Below are positions 5,452-6,771 of a stretch of DNA of 6,771 nt, one piece after another. Made by a program: the position numbers and the translations under genes. A model generated the notes under the pieces. The model saw only the letters and a program-made list of their open reading frames with translations. It was not told where the DNA came from and did no database searches. Positions within the stretch are counted from its first letter, which is position 1. The number at the start of each line of letters is the position of its first letter. The DNA is from Candidatus Fraserbacteria bacterium RBG_16_55_9 (GTDB lineage Bacteria; Bipolaricaulota; Bipolaricaulia; RBG-16-55-9): positions 1,348-8,118 of the forward strand of contig MFGX01000132.1 in NCBI GenBank assembly GCA_001778455.1, read 5' to 3'.

Positions 5452-6771
5452 TCAGTAGTCAATGGTATTCAGGAATCGTGGTGGACGCCTCGCTCTCGTC
5501 ACTTGCTCGAAGGCATAAGCCAGTTTAATCAGCGTCGGTTCACTGAATGCTCGCCCCATGAACGTGATGCCAATGGGCAGTCCAAACGAGTACCCTGCCG
5601 GGACGGTGATCAGCGGGTATCCAGCCATGGCGGCCGGAGATGAACTCCCACCCAGATAGTGATCCCCATTGACGAGATCCGTCGGCCAAGCGGGCGAACC
5701 CGTCGGTGCAACCAGCGCGTCTAACTGGTGTTGGTCCATGATGGCATCGAGGCCTTCTTGCCGTGAGAGCCGGTGACTTCTCTCCAATGCATCAAGATAC
5801 ACCTGCTCTGTTAGCGGTCCTTTTTCTTCCGCCAACAAGAAGATCTCTTGCCCGAAGTATTTCAACTCTTCTTCTGCATGTACCTCATTGAACTCGATCA
5901 GTTGAGCAAGCGTACGTACGGGCAAGTCTCTGCGAGTGGCCAGATACGCATTGAGATCTGCTTTGAACTCGTACAAGAGCACTTCGAATTCCGCAGGATC
6001 GGAGTTGATCTCTTGCGCTGTGGGGATATCGGCGGGATCCACAATGACCGCGCCCGCATCCCTCATCGCCCGGACGGCTTCTTCAGCGATCTTGTCCATC
6101 TCTTCACTGTAGCCGTAGTAAGATTTGCGGGGAATGCCGATTCGCGCGCCCTTTAAGCCATCGAGATCTAGACAGCGTGTATAGTCCGCAAGAAATCTGC
6201 CTGCGCTGGCTTCTGTCGCTCCGTCTCTTGAATCGACTCCGGCCAGAGCGCTTAGCACGATGGCCGCATCGGCTACGGTTCGGGCCATCGGACCGACGGT
6301 GTCTTGGCTGTGCGAGATCGGGACGACTCCCGCTCGACTGCTGAGTCCAACGGTCGGCTTGATCCCTACGACGCCGTTGGTCGATGAAGGGCAGACGATG
6401 GATCCATCTGTTTCGGTTCCCAGTGCCGCCGCGCAGAAATTGGCAGCTACAGCAGCTCCTGAGCCTGAGCTGGAACCACACGGGTTTCGGTCCAGCGCGT
6501 AGGGATTGCAGGTCTGTCCGCCTCGACCACTCCAGCCGCTCGAGGAGTGAAATGACCGAAAGTTCGCCCACTCGCTCAGATTCGTCTTGCCCAAGATGAC
6601 GGCTCCTGCATCTCTGAGCCTTTTCACCACGGTAGCGTCTCGGCTGGGTGGCGGGCCAACCAGGGCCAGGGAGCCAGCGGTTGTCATCATCTGATCCGCC
6701 GTGTCAATGTTCTCTTTAATGAGCACGGGGATGCCATGGAGCGGCCCGCGAGGACCTCGTGTGCGGCGCTC
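5452..6771 (-). CDS. Amidase-signature enzyme, peptide-amidase-like (5' end outside window)
   Basis: Ser-cisSer-Lys amidase hydrolysing a carboxamide to an acid and ammonia or an amine. The frame is open to the right edge, giving 439 visible residues; family members are usually about 500, so roughly 70-100 N-terminal residues are missing. Numbering from the first visible residue, PLHGIPVLIKENID carries the catalytic Lys19. GSSSGSG (99-105) supplies the cis-serine, probably Ser100. GTETDGSIVCPSS holds the nucleophile Ser124, followed by NGVVGIKPTVG. SHSQDTVGPMARTVADAA completes the core. The GTETDGSIVCP form resembles Stenotrophomonas peptide amidase and related enzymes more than GatA, and no gatB or gatC gene is adjacent. 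Whether the protein is exported cannot be seen because a signal peptide would lie in the missing part. The C-terminus is ordinary and complete, ending in TGA 15 bp from the small RNA T-tract. The substrate is unknown. Confidence 0.9.
   Translation of the reverse strand, partial: ERRTRGPRGPLHGIPVLIKENIDTADQMMTTAGSLALVGPPPSRDATVVKRLRDAGAVILGKTNLSEWANFRSFHSSSGWSGRGGQTCNPYALDRNPCGSSSGSGAAVAANFCAAALGTETDGSIVCPSSTNGVVGIKPTVGLSSRAGVVPISHSQDTVGPMARTVADAAIVLSALAGVDSRDGATEASAGRFLADYTRCLDLDGLKGARIGIPRKSYYGYSEEMDKIAEEAVRAMRDAGAVIVDPADIPTAQEINSDPAEFEVLLYEFKADLNAYLATRRDLPVRTLAQLIEFNEVHAEEELKYFGQEIFLLAEEKGPLTEQVYLDALERSHRLSRQEGLDAIMDQHQLDALVAPTGSPAWPTDLVNGDHYLGGSSSPAAMAGYPLITVPAGYSFGLPIGITFMGRAFSEPTLIKLAYAFEQVTRARRPPRFLNTIDY

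Noticed and set aside
5338..5643. Plus-strand 101-codon open frame across the spacer and the end of the amidase gene
   Set aside because: It begins with TTG at the small RNA start, has no Shine-Dalgarno site, and its latter half is antisense to the conserved amidase. Composition looks like a shadow frame.
5452..6771. Amidase as GatA, the glutamyl-tRNA(Gln) amidotransferase subunit
   Set aside because: The signature GTETDGSIVCPSS and the SHSQDTVGPM segment fit peptide-amidase-like enzymes better, and no gatB or gatC gene is adjacent.

Overview
The window reads as an ordinary chromosomal segment of a bacterium with moderately high GC content (mid-50s per cent by eye). It has tightly packed genes, short spacers, and a mix of strong Shine-Dalgarno sites (AAGGAGGT before the RidA gene) and genes with no visible site. 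The gene content (a YugI-like S1 protein, a YycJ/WalJ-type hydrolase, an ELFV glutamate dehydrogenase) fits a Gram-positive or deep-branching, possibly thermophilic lineage, but I cannot place it further. No mobile element, tRNA, rRNA or CRISPR array is visible.

Layout. (1) Positions 2-1555, plus strand: the 3' part of a threonine aldolase gene cut by the left edge, then a RidA-family gene, then an unannotated 33-codon reading frame for a single-helix membrane peptide that overlaps the RidA stop. (2) Positions 1561-2592, minus strand: a medium-chain dehydrogenase/reductase that keeps the structural-zinc lobe but lacks the catalytic-zinc ligands. It converges on the first group with only 5 bp between. 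(3) Positions 2593-2677: a short divergent promoter region. (4) Positions 2678-5248, plus strand: a probable three-gene operon of an S1-domain RNA-binding protein, glutamate dehydrogenase and a YycJ/WalJ-type metallo-beta-lactamase-fold hydrolase, with gaps of 24 and 3 bp. (5) Positions 5249-5451: a spacer holding a strong extended -10 promoter and, starting about 7 bases after it, a sequence that folds into one long rod ending at a T-tract. This looks like an independent small RNA gene and is the most interesting item here. (6) Positions 5452-6771, minus strand: a peptide-amidase-like amidase-signature enzyme whose N-terminus lies beyond the right edge.

How the genes may work together. The left cluster suits amino-acid turnover: a PLP enzyme acting on threonine beside a RidA protein, whose family removes reactive enamine/imine by-products of PLP enzymes. 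Glutamate dehydrogenase links amino-acid nitrogen to 2-oxoglutarate, and the amidase could release ammonia or amino acids from amides. These links are inferred from proximity and family knowledge only. The small RNA candidate has a 13-nt C/U-rich terminal loop containing CACCUC, which could pair with ribosome binding sites. No target can be proven from the sequence.
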